Shown in pieces: positions 25,822 to 33,960 of a stretch of 49,327 nucleotides of DNA; the first letter of the stretch is position 1, and each line of letters starts with the position of its first letter. The DNA is from Clostridia bacterium (GTDB lineage Bacteria > Bacillota > Clostridia > Christensenellales > CAG-314), in contig JAFVYC010000004.1 of assembly GCA_017500855.1 (NCBI GenBank), forward strand, positions 1 to 49,327, given 5' to 3'. A program made the translations under genes and the position numbers. Below the pieces are notes generated by a model. That model searched no databases. It saw nothing but the letters and a program-made list of their open reading frames with translations, and had not been told where the DNA came from.

Positions 25822-25829
25822 CATACAAT
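25822..25829 (+). promoter_or_regulatory. Possible sigma-E -10 element of spoIVA
   Basis: CATACAAT matches the Bacillus sigma-E -10 consensus CATACANT exactly and lies 28 bases before the start codon. No good -35 (KMATATT) is seen 13-15 bases upstream, so support is partial. spoIVA is a known sigma-E gene. Confidence 0.35.
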
Positions 25830-25857
25830 CTACCAAACCGACTATGGAGGCGTAGGG

Positions 25858-27318
25858 ATGAACAGTATCTATAAAGACATTGCCGAAAGAACAAATGGCG
25901 ACATCTACATTGGTGTGGTTGGGCCTGTTCGAACAGGCAAATCTACCTTTGTGACAAAGTTTGTGGAAAAAATTGTGTTGCCCAAAATTACCGACATCAA
26001 CGAAAAGCAACGTGCTTTGGATGCGTTGCCACAATCGGCTGATGGCAAAACAATCATGACCACACAGCCAAATTTTGTGCCAAGCAGTAGCGTGGCAGTT
26101 GCTTTCGACGACAAAACGACGGCAAAAATTCGCCTTGTGGATTGCGTTGGCTACCTTGTTGAAGGTGCCGAAGGCGCATTCGAAGGCACAAACCCAAGGC
26201 AAGTTTCCACCCCTTGGTCGTCATCCCCAATGCCCTTTGAAAAGGCTGCCGAAATTGGCACGCACAAAGTCGTTGCCGAACACTCAACAATTGCAGTGGT
26301 GGTCACAACGGATGGCACAATTTGCAATTTGCCACGCCAAAACTACGTTTCTGCCGAAGAACGTGTTGTGCGTGAACTGAAAATGGCAAACAAACCCTTT
26401 GTTGTGCTTGTCAACAGCGCAAACCCACAAAACGAAAGTTGCGTTCAACTTGCCAATGCTCTGCAAGAAAAGTACGGTGTGTTGGCGTTGCCCATCAACA
26501 TCAAGGAAGCATCGCAAGAACAATGCGAACACGTCATCAAAATGGTGCTTTCGGAGTTTTCCATCAAGCGCATTGCAATCCACTTGCCAAAATGGATGCG
26601 AGCATTGCACCAAAGCAACAGCATCATTGCCAAACTGTTGGAAAAAATCAAAATTGGCACGGAAAACGTTTGCAAAATGAAAGACATTGCCAACTTGCAA
26701 AAGACTTTTGCCGAGTGCGACTTTTTGGAAAGTGCCGAAGTAACGGCTTTGGACATGGCAACGGGCGTTGCCGAATGCACGTTGACACCCAAAAAACAAC
26801 TGTTTTTCCAAATGCTTGCCGAACAATCCAACACGGAAATTGACGATGAGTACGGATTGATGAAGTACGTTGTGGAAACAAGTGGTGCAAAGCAAAAGTT
26901 CGAAAGCATTGCCGAGGCAATGGAGCAAGCCGACCGTTTTGGCTACGGCGTTGTGTGCCCAAATTTTGCCGAAATGTCGGTGGAAGAACCGTCAATTTCC
27001 AAGCAAGGCAACGTGTACGGCGTGCAACTCAAGGCAAGTGCGCCAAGCTACCACGTCATCAAAATAGACGTCAAAACACAAGTCAATCCAATGGTTGGCA
27101 CGGAAGAACAAAGCAAGTACTTGCTTGAACAGTACAAGCAAAACCCAGAAGCAGTTTGGCAAACAAACATGTTTGGCAAAACAATGAAGGCGCTTGTGGA
27201 AGACGGATTGGCTGGTAAATGCCAAGCAATGCCACAGGAAGTAAAGCAGAAACTTACCAAAACAGTGGGGCGAATTGTCAACGAAAACAAGGGCGGTTTG
27301 ATTTGTTTCTTGTTGTAG
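25858..27318 (+). CDS. spoIVA: Stage IV sporulation protein A
   Basis: ATPase made in the mother cell that polymerises on the forespore surface as the base layer of the spore coat. 486 residues against 492 in Bacillus subtilis. Walker A GVVGPVRTGKSTF at 19-31, DCVGYLV, the family signature TPWSSSPMPFEKAAEIGT, and the hydrophobic C-terminus GGLICFLL that anchors it to the forespore. The start is ATG at 25858 with GGAGGCG upstream; 15 upstream in-frame codons contain the promoter. Monocistronic with terminator. Confidence 0.97.
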   Translation: MNSIYKDIAERTNGDIYIGVVGPVRTGKSTFVTKFVEKIVLPKITDINEKQRALDALPQSADGKTIMTTQPNFVPSSSVAVAFDDKTTAKIRLVDCVGYLVEGAEGAFEGTNPRQVSTPWSSSPMPFEKAAEIGTHKVVAEHSTIAVVVTTDGTICNLPRQNYVSAEERVVRELKMANKPFVVLVNSANPQNESCVQLANALQEKYGVLALPINIKEASQEQCEHVIKMVLSEFSIKRIAIHLPKWMRALHQSNSIIAKLLEKIKIGTENVCKMKDIANLQKTFAECDFLESAEVTALDMATGVAECTLTPKKQLFFQMLAEQSNTEIDDEYGLMKYVVETSGAKQKFESIAEAMEQADRFGYGVVCPNFAEMSVEEPSISKQGNVYGVQLKASAPSYHVIKIDVKTQVNPMVGTEEQSKYLLEQYKQNPEAVWQTNMFGKTMKALVEDGLAGKCQAMPQEVKQKLTKTVGRIVNENKGGLICFLL

Positions 27319-27337
27319 CATGCCTACCTCCATTGGG

Positions 27338-27366
27338 AACGGTGCCGTTTTGGCACCGTTTCTTTT
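27338..27366 (+). terminator. Terminator of spoIVA
   Basis: Stem AACGGTGCC / GGCACCGTT, GTTTT loop, TCTTTTG tail. Confidence 0.85.
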
Positions 27367-27441
27367 GTTATGTTGGCAGTGCAATTTTTTGGCGTTTTTT
27401 GCTTTTTAACACCGTTTTACTTCGAAAATCAACCATTTCTA

Positions 27442-27469
27442 GCATACTATCACAAACATAGTATACAAT
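27442..27469 (+). promoter_or_regulatory. 19-bp dyad motif, site 2, overlapping a sigma-E-like promoter
   Basis: TACTATCACAAACATAGTA occupies 27445-27463. The same bases can be read as a sigma-E promoter: GCATACT (27442-27448, consensus KMATATT) with a 13-base spacer and TATACAAT (27462-27469, consensus CATACANT). It lies about 50 bases before the first gene of the ytfJ operon. Confidence 0.5.
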
Positions 27470-27517
27470 TTCAAGGCATTTTTGCATATTTTCAGCCAAA
27501 AAATTCAAACTAGCAAC

Positions 27518-28027
27518 ATGATAGTTGCAACTGTTTTGATGCTTGTGCTAACACTTGTTTGCACGCCACTTTGCCTGACTTTGAGTTTTTGTTTGGACGT
27601 GGAAAACACGGTAGCAGACTTTTTTGTCAAGTTTTGGGGCATCAAGATCTTGCAAGAGCAAGCAAGGCTTGTCGGGAGCAACGTTGAATTTTTGGGAACG
27701 GTAGAGCAAACTGTTGCAATTGAGTTCCCACAAAATTCCAACGGCATTGCCAACGTTTTTGTTCTTCAAGAGGCAACGCTTTGTGTTTGTTCAAACGCAA
27801 CAAAAGGCTTTGGAGCATTGATTGGTGGAGAAATTTTTGCCATTGTTTCGGCATTGTTGTTGTGCAAATTGACAAATGCCAAGGTGCAAGTTTCTTCAAC
27901 TTGTTCAACCAAATCAACCTTTATTGTTGGGGACGTTTTGGCGCAATGCACGTTGCTTTCAATTTTTGCAACGCTGGTAAAAAAGGGGGTGGCTTCGTGG
28001 AAAGCACGCAAATCAACGAAATTGTAG
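27518..28027 (+). CDS. DUF2953-like protein preceding ytfJ
   Basis: 169 residues. An N-terminal membrane segment (MIVATVLMLVLTLVCTPLCLTL), a beta-rich middle and a second hydrophobic stretch (LIGGEIFAIVSALLLCKL). Its place directly before ytfJ is that of the DUF2953 protein YtfI in Bacillus and Clostridia; sequence evidence for the family is weak and the function unknown. The ATG at 27518 lacks a clear ribosome binding site; a TTG at 27482 in frame is the alternative. The 3' end overlaps the ytfJ start by 31 bases. Confidence 0.6.
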   Translation: MIVATVLMLVLTLVCTPLCLTLSFCLDVENTVADFFVKFWGIKILQEQARLVGSNVEFLGTVEQTVAIEFPQNSNGIANVFVLQEATLCVCSNATKGFGALIGGEIFAIVSALLLCKLTNAKVQVSSTCSTKSTFIVGDVLAQCTLLSIFATLVKKGVASWKARKSTKL

Positions 28028-28362
28028 AAACTGCCGTGGCAAACCTTGGCAAGATTGCCGAGGCAAATTCCATCATTGGCAAACCACTTGTCACAATGGA
28101 CGGAACAACCATTTTGCCTATTTCTCAAATTACTTTTGGGTTTTTGGCAGGTGGTGGCGAGTACGGCAACAACAGCAAAGTTGTTGTGTCCAAGGACAGT
28201 TTTTTGTCTAACTTTGCAGGTGGTTCGGGTGGTGGCGCAAGCGTCACGCCCATTGGCTTTTTGGTGGTTGGCAAGGATGGTGTCAAAATGATAGATGCCG
28301 AAAAGCAAGATTTTGTTGGCAAAATTTTGGAGGTTGTAAAAGACTTTGCAAGCAAAAACTAG
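27997..28362 (+). CDS. ytfJ: GerW family sporulation protein YtfJ
   Basis: 121 residues. Recognised by IIGKPLVTMDGTTILPISQI, GFLAGGGEYG, GGSGGGASVTPIGFLVV and GVKMI, the core of the GerW/YtfJ family. In Bacillus it is a forespore protein needed for normal spore germination. The start is GTG at 27997, chosen because GGGGGTGG lies six bases upstream and because the family begins just before this point; it is inside the preceding gene in another frame. The carboxypeptidase gene starts within its last codons, so the three genes form a tight operon. Confidence 0.9.
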   Translation: MESTQINEIVETAVANLGKIAEANSIIGKPLVTMDGTTILPISQITFGFLAGGGEYGNNSKVVVSKDSFLSNFAGGSGGGASVTPIGFLVVGKDGVKMIDAEKQDFVGKILEVVKDFASKN

Positions 28363-29365
28363 AAAGTGGCTTTTGCTGGGTTTGTTGTTGATTTGCTTGT
28401 CTGTTCTCGGAACTACCGCAATTGCACAAACGTCAACTTCAGCCAAGGCGTGCGTTGTTGTGGAGCAATCCACAGGCAGGGTGCTTTTTGCCAAAAACGC
28501 CAACGAGCAACTGCCAATGGCAAGCACCACAAAAATTGTCACAGCGCTAACCGTGCTTCAAAACTGCCAAAATCTACACCAAATTGTGGAAATTCCTGCC
28601 CAAGCCGTTGGGGTGGAAGGTTCGTCCATCTACTTGAAGCAAGGCGAAAAACTCACGGTTTTGCAATTGCTGTACGGCTTGATGCTTAGAAGTGGCAACG
28701 ATTCCGCAGTTGCTTTGGCAATTCACATTGGTGGAAGCGTGCCAAACTTTGTTGAAATGATGAACGACGTTGCACGTCAACACGGTTGTGCCAACACGCA
28801 TTTTGACAATCCACACGGCTTGCACAGCGCAAATCACTACACGTCGGCAAGCGACCTTGCAAAACTAACTTGTGTTGCAATGAACAACGCCGACTTTTGC
28901 AAAATCGTTGCTACCAAGCAAACTACCATTCCCAACGAAACGCAAAACTACCCACGGGTTCTCACAAACAAAAACAAACTGCTTTTCAACATGGAAGACG
29001 CAAACGGTGTAAAAACCGGCTACACCAAAAAGGCAGGCAGATGCTTTGTTGGTAGCGCAAAACTCAACGGTATGCAAGTGGTGTGTGTGGTACTAAATTG
29101 CGGACCAATGTTCGAGGAAACGCAACAATTGCTACAAAGCGCCACGGCTACTTTTTCAATGAAATGCCTTGTGCCACTCAACAAAGTGTGTGGCGTGGTT
29201 TTTGTGCGTGGCAAACCGACTTACTACTACTGCCCACAAGCATTCTACTACCCACTTTGCAGTTCCGACGTGGTGGAACGCAAAATTTTGCTTGAAAATC
29301 AGCCTTGCGTTCAAGTTTTTGTCAACGGCGAAGAAGTTGCCCAACTGCCCCTTGTCACAACGTGA
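28346..29365 (+). CDS. D-alanyl-D-alanine carboxypeptidase (peptidase S11)
   Basis: Removes the terminal D-Ala from peptidoglycan stem peptides; exported (signal peptide KTRKWLLLGLLLICLSVLGT, cleavage after AIA near residue 27). 339 residues. Catalytic triad motifs: S60-TTK63, S116-GN118, K223-TG225; a C-terminal beta domain (VFVRGKPTYYY...) completes the DacB/DacF layout. Its place after ytfJ suggests a role in spore cortex. The start is TTG at 28346, inside ytfJ, with GGAGGT at 28329-28334; no other start gives the signal peptide. A terminator follows seven bases after the stop. Confidence 0.93.
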   Translation: MQAKTRKWLLLGLLLICLSVLGTTAIAQTSTSAKACVVVEQSTGRVLFAKNANEQLPMASTTKIVTALTVLQNCQNLHQIVEIPAQAVGVEGSSIYLKQGEKLTVLQLLYGLMLRSGNDSAVALAIHIGGSVPNFVEMMNDVARQHGCANTHFDNPHGLHSANHYTSASDLAKLTCVAMNNADFCKIVATKQTTIPNETQNYPRVLTNKNKLLFNMEDANGVKTGYTKKAGRCFVGSAKLNGMQVVCVVLNCGPMFEETQQLLQSATATFSMKCLVPLNKVCGVVFVRGKPTYYYCPQAFYYPLCSSDVVERKILLENQPCVQVFVNGEEVAQLPLVTT

Positions 29366-29371
29366 ACTTTC

Positions 29372-29403
29372 AAAAAGCACTTGCTTTCAAGTGCTTTTTT
29401 TCT
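29372..29403 (+). terminator. Terminator of the ytfJ operon
   Basis: 12-bp stem AAAAAGCACTTG / CAAGTGCTTTTT with CTTT loop, then T run. Confidence 0.92.
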
Positions 29404-29903
29404 TCTTTTTTTGCTTTCATTCGTTGATAATTCGTTGTGTTGAGCATTGGTTTTTGTATTGTTTGCGTTTTTTTTTGTTTTGCAACGTAAACTTTTACTA
29501 TTCCATTCATCTTTCTGTTGTCACATTGCGCTGTTTTTGCAGTGGTTTTGTACTTTGCAGTTTTTTTTGAAGTCTGTTTTTGTTTCAAGCAAGTCAACAA
29601 ATTTGTGTGAACATAAGTTTCCTGTGTTTTTCTTAAAACAACTCAAAACACCAAATTGTAGAATTATAGTCTTTCTTTGAAGCGGTTTCTTTGTTTTTCT
29701 CTTTCAAGTCGCCAAAACTACGGCTTGTGTAAGTCAAGAGCCTTGTTTGAAGTACGTTCTTTTTGTGACTTTCAAGTTGAAACCACTTAGTGCTTGTTCA
29801 ACGTTCCACCTACGATATGTATGTTCTTTTTGTGATTTTCAAGTCGAAACCACTAAATAATATATAATTGTTTTCTACAATGCTTTCTCTACCCCTCAAA
29901 TAC
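29404..29903. other. Non-coding stretch where spmA/spmB would be expected
   Basis: About 500 very T-rich bases with no gene. Two copies of a 32-base repeat lie at 29756-29787 and 29823-29854 (listed separately). In Bacillus and many Clostridia the spore maturation genes spmA and spmB sit between the carboxypeptidase and rluB; I see no remnant of them. Confidence 0.55.
29756..29854 (+). repeat. Two copies of a 32-base direct repeat
   Basis: GTTCTTTTTGTGACTTTCAA followed by GTTGAAACCACT at 29756-29787, and again with two changes at 29823-29854 (period 67). Confidence 0.8.
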
Positions 29904-29933
29904 TTGATTTTTTTTGCAAAAAAAGGTATAGTA
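29904..29933 (+). promoter_or_regulatory. Likely promoter of the rluB-like gene
   Basis: TTGATT (29904-29909), 18-base spacer, TATAGT (29928-29933). A TATAAT at 29942-29947 is an alternative -10 with no matching -35. Confidence 0.45.
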
Positions 29934-29972
29934 TAGGTAATTATAATGCCCAACTAGGCGATGGAGAAACAA

Positions 29973-30671
29973 ATGAGACTAAACAAGTATTTGGCAGATT
30001 GTGGTGTTGGTAGCCGTCGTGCATGCGACAAACTCATCGAGGACGGTTGCGTGACCATCAATGGCAAAGTTGCAACTCTTGGTTGCACGGTAGAAAAGGA
30101 CGACCACGTGGCTGTCAACGGCAAACGCGCAACAATTCAACGCAAAATAACCTACATAATGTTCCACAAACCAAAGGGATGTGTCACAACGGTCAAGGAT
30201 GAACACGGCAGAAAAACCGTTATGGATTTTATCGACCTCAAAACACGTTTGTACCCAATTGGCAGGTTGGACTACGACACCGAAGGTTTGTTGCTTATGA
30301 CAAACGACGGTGACATGGCAAACAAACTCACACACCCATCCAACGAAGTGCCCAAAACCTACGTTGCACGCATTTCCGGTGCGCTAACTTTGGCAGAAAA
30401 AGCGCAATTGGAAAACGGCGTTGTTGTGGACGGCAAAAAAACCGCACCTGCAAAGGTTGCCATTTTGGAAAAGGACGAGCATCACACACGTGTGGAAATC
30501 ACCATCACGGAAGGCCGAAACCGCCAAATCAAAAAGATGTTCGAGTGCGTAGGCAAGGAAGTGGAGTTTTTGAAGCGTGTTGCCATTGCCGAAATCAGGC
30601 TTGGTGGCTTGCAACGTGGCAAGTACCGTTTCTTGTCTGAAAGGGAAATTGACTATCTCAAGAACTTGTAG
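29973..30671 (+). CDS. rluB: RsuA/RluB-family pseudouridine synthase
   Basis: Modifies uridine in 23S or 16S rRNA. 232 residues: N-terminal S4 domain (MRLNKYLADCGVGSRRACDK then VTINGKVA), catalytic core with GRLDYDTEGLLLMTNDG (catalytic Asp), PKTYVARISG, and EGRNRQIKKMFECVG. Start choice: ATG 29973 has GGAGA five bases upstream and matches the family's usual MRLNKYL start; the ATG at 29961 has no such signal. RluB is favoured over RluE/RsuA by gene context. It stands in the place after the cortex carboxypeptidase, as in Bacillus. Confidence 0.9.
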   Translation: MRLNKYLADCGVGSRRACDKLIEDGCVTINGKVATLGCTVEKDDHVAVNGKRATIQRKITYIMFHKPKGCVTTVKDEHGRKTVMDFIDLKTRLYPIGRLDYDTEGLLLMTNDGDMANKLTHPSNEVPKTYVARISGALTLAEKAQLENGVVVDGKKTAPAKVAILEKDEHHTRVEITITEGRNRQIKKMFECVGKEVEFLKRVAIAEIRLGGLQRGKYRFLSEREIDYLKNL

Positions 30672-30697
30672 CATTTCTTGGATTTTTTAGCAAAAAT

Positions 30698-30728
30698 GCA
30701 TTGTGGCGCAACTGTCGCAATGCTTTTC
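30698..30728 (+). terminator. Terminator between rluB and surE
   Basis: 10-bp stem GCATTGTGGC / GTCGCAATGC with two G-U pairs, loop GCAACT, then TTTTC. The T tract is short, so read-through is possible. Confidence 0.55.
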
Positions 30729-30750
30729 TAGTACAACAAAGGAAAACAAA

Positions 30751-31488
30751 ATGAAAATTCTTCTCACAAACGACGACGGCTATCTCAGCGAAGGTTTGCA
30801 ACTTTTGACGAGTGGGCTTTCGGAAAAAGGGCACCAAGTTTACGTTGTTGCGCCCGACAGCCAACGTTCGGCAATGAGCCACGCCGTCAGTTTCTACAAA
30901 TATCTCACTCTCACAAAATTGGACGACTACTGTGGCGCTGTGGAAGCCTACGCTTTTTCCGGCACACCTGCCGACTGCGTAAAGTTTGCCTACAGCACGC
31001 TTGGTGTCAAGTTCGATTTGGTAATTTCCGGGCCAAACAACGGCGCAAACTACGGTGGCGCCATTTGGTACAGCGGAACAGTTTCCGCAGCGGAAGAAGG
31101 CGCAATTGTGGGCATTCCGTCCGTTGCATTGTCCCGTGTGGGCACAAGCGGAAGCTACGCATCGGCAGTGGAGTACGTTGTAGACAACCTTGAGCAACTG
31201 CTTGCAACCTACACCCCAAACACCGTCACAAACATCAACGTGCCTTGTTTACCAATGAGCCAAATCAAGGGCGTAAAAGTTGCACCTTGCAACAACCAAA
31301 TGCTTTTCGACGATTTCTTTGTGTTGCAGGAAGATGGAACTTGGTTTTCCACAGGCACAAGGGAAACAATCACCGAAGAAGGTTGCGACGTTGTGTTGGC
31401 GGATGACGGCTACATCACAATTTCTCCCGTCACAACTTTGAAAACACATTTTTCGGCAATGGCAAAACTTAGGGAATTGGAAAAATGA
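30751..31488 (+). CDS. surE: 5'/3'-nucleotidase SurE
   Basis: Metal-dependent phosphatase acting on nucleoside monophosphates and short polyphosphates. 245 residues. The N-terminal metal site MKILLTNDDGY (Asp8, Asp9), then APDSQRSAMSHAVS, and SGPNNGANYGG with SGTVSAAEEGA are the family signature. The start is ATG at 30751 with AAAGGAAAA upstream; an in-frame start at 30703 lies inside a terminator hairpin. Its stop overlaps the start of the HI0933-type flavoprotein (ATGA), so they form an operon. Confidence 0.95.
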   Translation: MKILLTNDDGYLSEGLQLLTSGLSEKGHQVYVVAPDSQRSAMSHAVSFYKYLTLTKLDDYCGAVEAYAFSGTPADCVKFAYSTLGVKFDLVISGPNNGANYGGAIWYSGTVSAAEEGAIVGIPSVALSRVGTSGSYASAVEYVVDNLEQLLATYTPNTVTNINVPCLPMSQIKGVKVAPCNNQMLFDDFFVLQEDGTWFSTGTRETITEEGCDVVLADDGYITISPVTTLKTHFSAMAKLRELEK

Positions 31489-32708
31489 GAATTGCAGTTA
31501 TTGGTGGTGGCCCTGCAGGAATGATGTCGGCCATCACGGCAAGCCAAATGGGCGCCGACGTAACTTTGTTCGAAAAGAACGAAAAAGTTGGCAAAAAAAT
31601 GTACATCAGCGGAAAGGGCAGGTGCAACCTGACCAACAATTGTTCCGTCAAGGATTTCTTTGCAAACGTGCCCACAAACCCCAAATTTTTGTTTGGCGCT
31701 TTGCACAAATTCACTCCGCAAGACACGGTGGATTTTTGCCAAAACAGGGGGCTTCAACTCAAAACGGAACGTGGCAACAGGGTGTTTCCGCAAAGTGACA
31801 AGTCTAGCGACGTCATCAAACTGTTTGCACGGGAATTGCAACAAAGTGGGGTAAAAGTGTGCCTAAACACGCCTGTTTCCGCCATTGAACGCTTGGAAAA
31901 CGGCTTTTTATTGCATACTATCACAGGCATAGTACCGTTTGACAGGGTAATTTTGGCAACCGGTGGGCTAAGTTACCCAACAACGGGTTGCACGGGCGAC
32001 GGCTACAAGTTTGCAAAAGACCTTGGCCACAACGTCGTTGCAACAAAGCCCGGGCTTTGCAAAATTTTGTGTGGTGGAGTCAAGCATTTGGAAGGGCTTT
32101 CGTTGAAAAACGTTGCCGTGTCCTTGGTGGACAAAAACGGCAAAGTGCTAGAAAGTCAGTTTGGCGAAATGCTTTTTGCCGACTGTGGTGTGACTGGTCC
32201 TGCAGTTTTGACGCTGTCCTCCCAAATCAACAAACTAAACCTCAAGGGAACTTTTGTTTCCATCGACTTGAAGCCTGCCTTGGACGAAGAAAAACTTGAT
32301 GCAAGAATTTTGCGAGATTTTTCCGAAGCCATGAACAAGGATTTTGTCAATGCATTGAGTGGACTGCTTTTGGAACGCCTTCGCAACGAAATTGTTGAGC
32401 GTTGCAACGTTCCACCCTACAAAAAGGTGCATCAAATAACCGCCGAAGAACGCAAAAGGCTTGTTTTTGCCATCAAAAATTTGCGCTTTCCCTGCAACGG
32501 TTTGGACGACGTTTGCTATGCCATCGTCACAAGTGGCGGTGTGGACGTCAAACAAATCAATCCGTCCACAATGGAAAGTCGCATTTGCCCCGGGCTGTAC
32601 TTTGCAGGGGAAATGATGGACGTAGATGCCTTCACGGGTGGTTTCAACATTCAAATTGCGCTTTCCACAGGCTACGTTGCCGGCACAAGCGCATCACAGG
32701 AGTTGTAG
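31485..32708 (+). CDS. HI0933/YhiN-family FAD-binding oxidoreductase
   Basis: 407 residues; cytoplasmic flavoprotein. FAD-binding Rossmann start MRIAVIGGGPAGMMSAITA, then EKVGKKMYISGKGRCNLTNN (GKGRCN is the family mark), VILATGGLSYPTTGCTGDGY, TSGGVDVKQINPSTMES, and LYFAGEMMDVDAFTGGFNIQ. Members are annotated as aminoacetone oxidase-like, but the reaction is unproven. It overlaps surE by four bases and precedes aroH by two. A copy of the 19-bp dyad motif lies in its coding sequence at 31916-31934. Confidence 0.93.
   Translation: MRIAVIGGGPAGMMSAITASQMGADVTLFEKNEKVGKKMYISGKGRCNLTNNCSVKDFFANVPTNPKFLFGALHKFTPQDTVDFCQNRGLQLKTERGNRVFPQSDKSSDVIKLFARELQQSGVKVCLNTPVSAIERLENGFLLHTITGIVPFDRVILATGGLSYPTTGCTGDGYKFAKDLGHNVVATKPGLCKILCGGVKHLEGLSLKNVAVSLVDKNGKVLESQFGEMLFADCGVTGPAVLTLSSQINKLNLKGTFVSIDLKPALDEEKLDARILRDFSEAMNKDFVNALSGLLLERLRNEIVERCNVPPYKKVHQITAEERKRLVFAIKNLRFPCNGLDDVCYAIVTSGGVDVKQINPSTMESRICPGLYFAGEMMDVDAFTGGFNIQIALSTGYVAGTSASQEL
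31916..31934 (+). repeat. 19-bp dyad motif, site 3 (inside a gene)
   Basis: TACTATCACAGGCATAGTA, 17 of 19 bases as in site 2. It lies in the flavoprotein gene and codes for the ordinary residues HTITGIV, so the match is not forced by a conserved protein motif. Confidence 0.6.
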
Positions 32709-32710
32709 AC

Positions 32711-33055
32711 ATGGTAGTTATTCGTGGCGCAGTGGTTGCGCAAAACACCAAGCAAGACATTGCAACGCAATCCGTTGCATTGTTCAACGAAATTTTGAGC
32801 AAAAACAACTTTGAACTTCAACACGTCAAGGCAATTTTCTTTTCGGCAACCAAAGATCTTGTTGCTTCTAACCCTGCAACTGCCGTTCGCACGCATTTTG
32901 GGCTAAACAAAGTTGCTTTTATGTGTTTCCAAGAAATGCACGTGGAAAATTCCTTGCCAAATTGCATTCGCATTGCAGTTTTTGTGGACGAGGACTTTGA
33001 ACCAACAAATTGCTACGTTGGTGGTGCAAAAGTTTTGCGCCCCGACTTGAACTAG
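32711..33055 (+). CDS. aroH: Chorismate mutase, AroH class
   Basis: Turns chorismate into prephenate for phenylalanine and tyrosine synthesis; small trimeric enzyme. 114 residues. The start MVVIRGAVVAQNT carries the active-site Arg; CFQEMHVENSLPNCIRIAVF carries the Cys/Glu and second Arg; CYVGGAKVLRPDL closes the family pattern. The start ATG 32711 has AGGAG within the preceding gene and follows that gene's stop by two bases. The cytidylate kinase gene (cmk) that often follows in Clostridia is absent here. A terminator ends the operon. Confidence 0.93.
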   Translation: MVVIRGAVVAQNTKQDIATQSVALFNEILSKNNFELQHVKAIFFSATKDLVASNPATAVRTHFGLNKVAFMCFQEMHVENSLPNCIRIAVFVDEDFEPTNCYVGGAKVLRPDLN

Positions 33056-33065
33056 ACCAACTAAT

Positions 33066-33099
33066 TCGGCGTTGCTGTTTTGCAATGCCGATTTTCTTT
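33066..33099 (+). terminator. Terminator of the surE-aroH operon
   Basis: 10-bp stem TCGGCGTTGC / GCAATGCCGA with one G-U pair, loop TGTTTT, then TTTTCTTT. Confidence 0.85.
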
Positions 33100-33177
33100 C
33101 GTGCAACTTTTGCCACACAAAAGCAGTTGGTTTTTTGTCGAATTTCAAGCAATATTAAACAATCATTAAATATTTGT

Positions 33178-33206
33178 TTGACAAGCAACGGCAAAATTGA
33201 TAAAAT
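33178..33206 (+). promoter_or_regulatory. Sigma-A promoter of plsC-ispH/rpsA
   Basis: TTGACA (33178-33183), 17-base spacer, TAAAAT (33201-33206), about 50 bases before the plsC start. Confidence 0.85.
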
Positions 33207-33258
33207 AAGATGAAAAGTTTTTGACTTTTGGCAAATTGCACATGCAAGGAGAAACACC

Positions 33259-33960
33259 GTGAACAAATTTTTGCGTTTTACTGTTTCCTGGGTAAAGTAC
33301 TTGGTAAGGCCTTTCTTTCCTGTAAAGTTCTTTGGCGACAGCAAAATTCCAACCAAAAAATTATTGCTTATGGGCAACCACCTTTCCGCAATGGATCCCG
33401 TTGTTCAAGCATTGTACACCAAGGAAGTGCCTTCCTACGTCTACAAGTCGGAATTGGCAAAAAGCAAGTTTTTGAAATGGATTTTCGACGGTTTGGACCT
33501 CATTCCCGTCAACCGTGGCGAAAGCGACTTGCACGCCACAAGGCAAATCATGCGCAGGTTGAAAGACAACCGTGTGGTTGGCATTTTCCCCGAAGGAACA
33601 AGAAATTTGGACGTTGACTGTTTGCAAGAGTTCAAGCATGGCACGGTGTTGTTCGCCATCAAAACAAAAGCGCCCATCAAGCCCTTCTACATATGGGACA
33701 GATATCGTTTGTTCGTTCGCAACTACGTCATCTATGGCGAGGAGTTCGATCTTTCCGATTTCTACGACAAGCCCATCACGAAGGAACTTATTGCCGAAGC
33801 ATCCAAGTTCATTTGGGGCAAAATTGATGCGCTAAGGCTTCAACTGAACGAAATTTTGCAACAAAAAGGTATCAAACGCCGTCCTCGCACCAAAAAGGAA
33901 ATTGCAAAACTCAACCAACACTTGCAAAAGCAAGCCGAACAAAGCCAAGAGGGCGAGTAG
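33259..33960 (+). CDS. plsC: 1-acyl-sn-glycerol-3-phosphate acyltransferase
   Basis: Adds the second acyl chain to lysophosphatidic acid in membrane lipid synthesis; membrane-associated. 233 residues. Acyltransferase motifs: NHLSAMDP (H41-x4-D46), LIPVNRGE, GIFPEGTRN (Glu112), and APIKPFYIWD. The tail is basic and helical. The start is GTG at 33259 with AAGGAG upstream. Its stop is directly followed by ispH-rpsA, a common Clostridia arrangement. Confidence 0.94.
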   Translation: MNKFLRFTVSWVKYLVRPFFPVKFFGDSKIPTKKLLLMGNHLSAMDPVVQALYTKEVPSYVYKSELAKSKFLKWIFDGLDLIPVNRGESDLHATRQIMRRLKDNRVVGIFPEGTRNLDVDCLQEFKHGTVLFAIKTKAPIKPFYIWDRYRLFVRNYVIYGEEFDLSDFYDKPITKELIAEASKFIWGKIDALRLQLNEILQQKGIKRRPRTKKEIAKLNQHLQKQAEQSQEGE

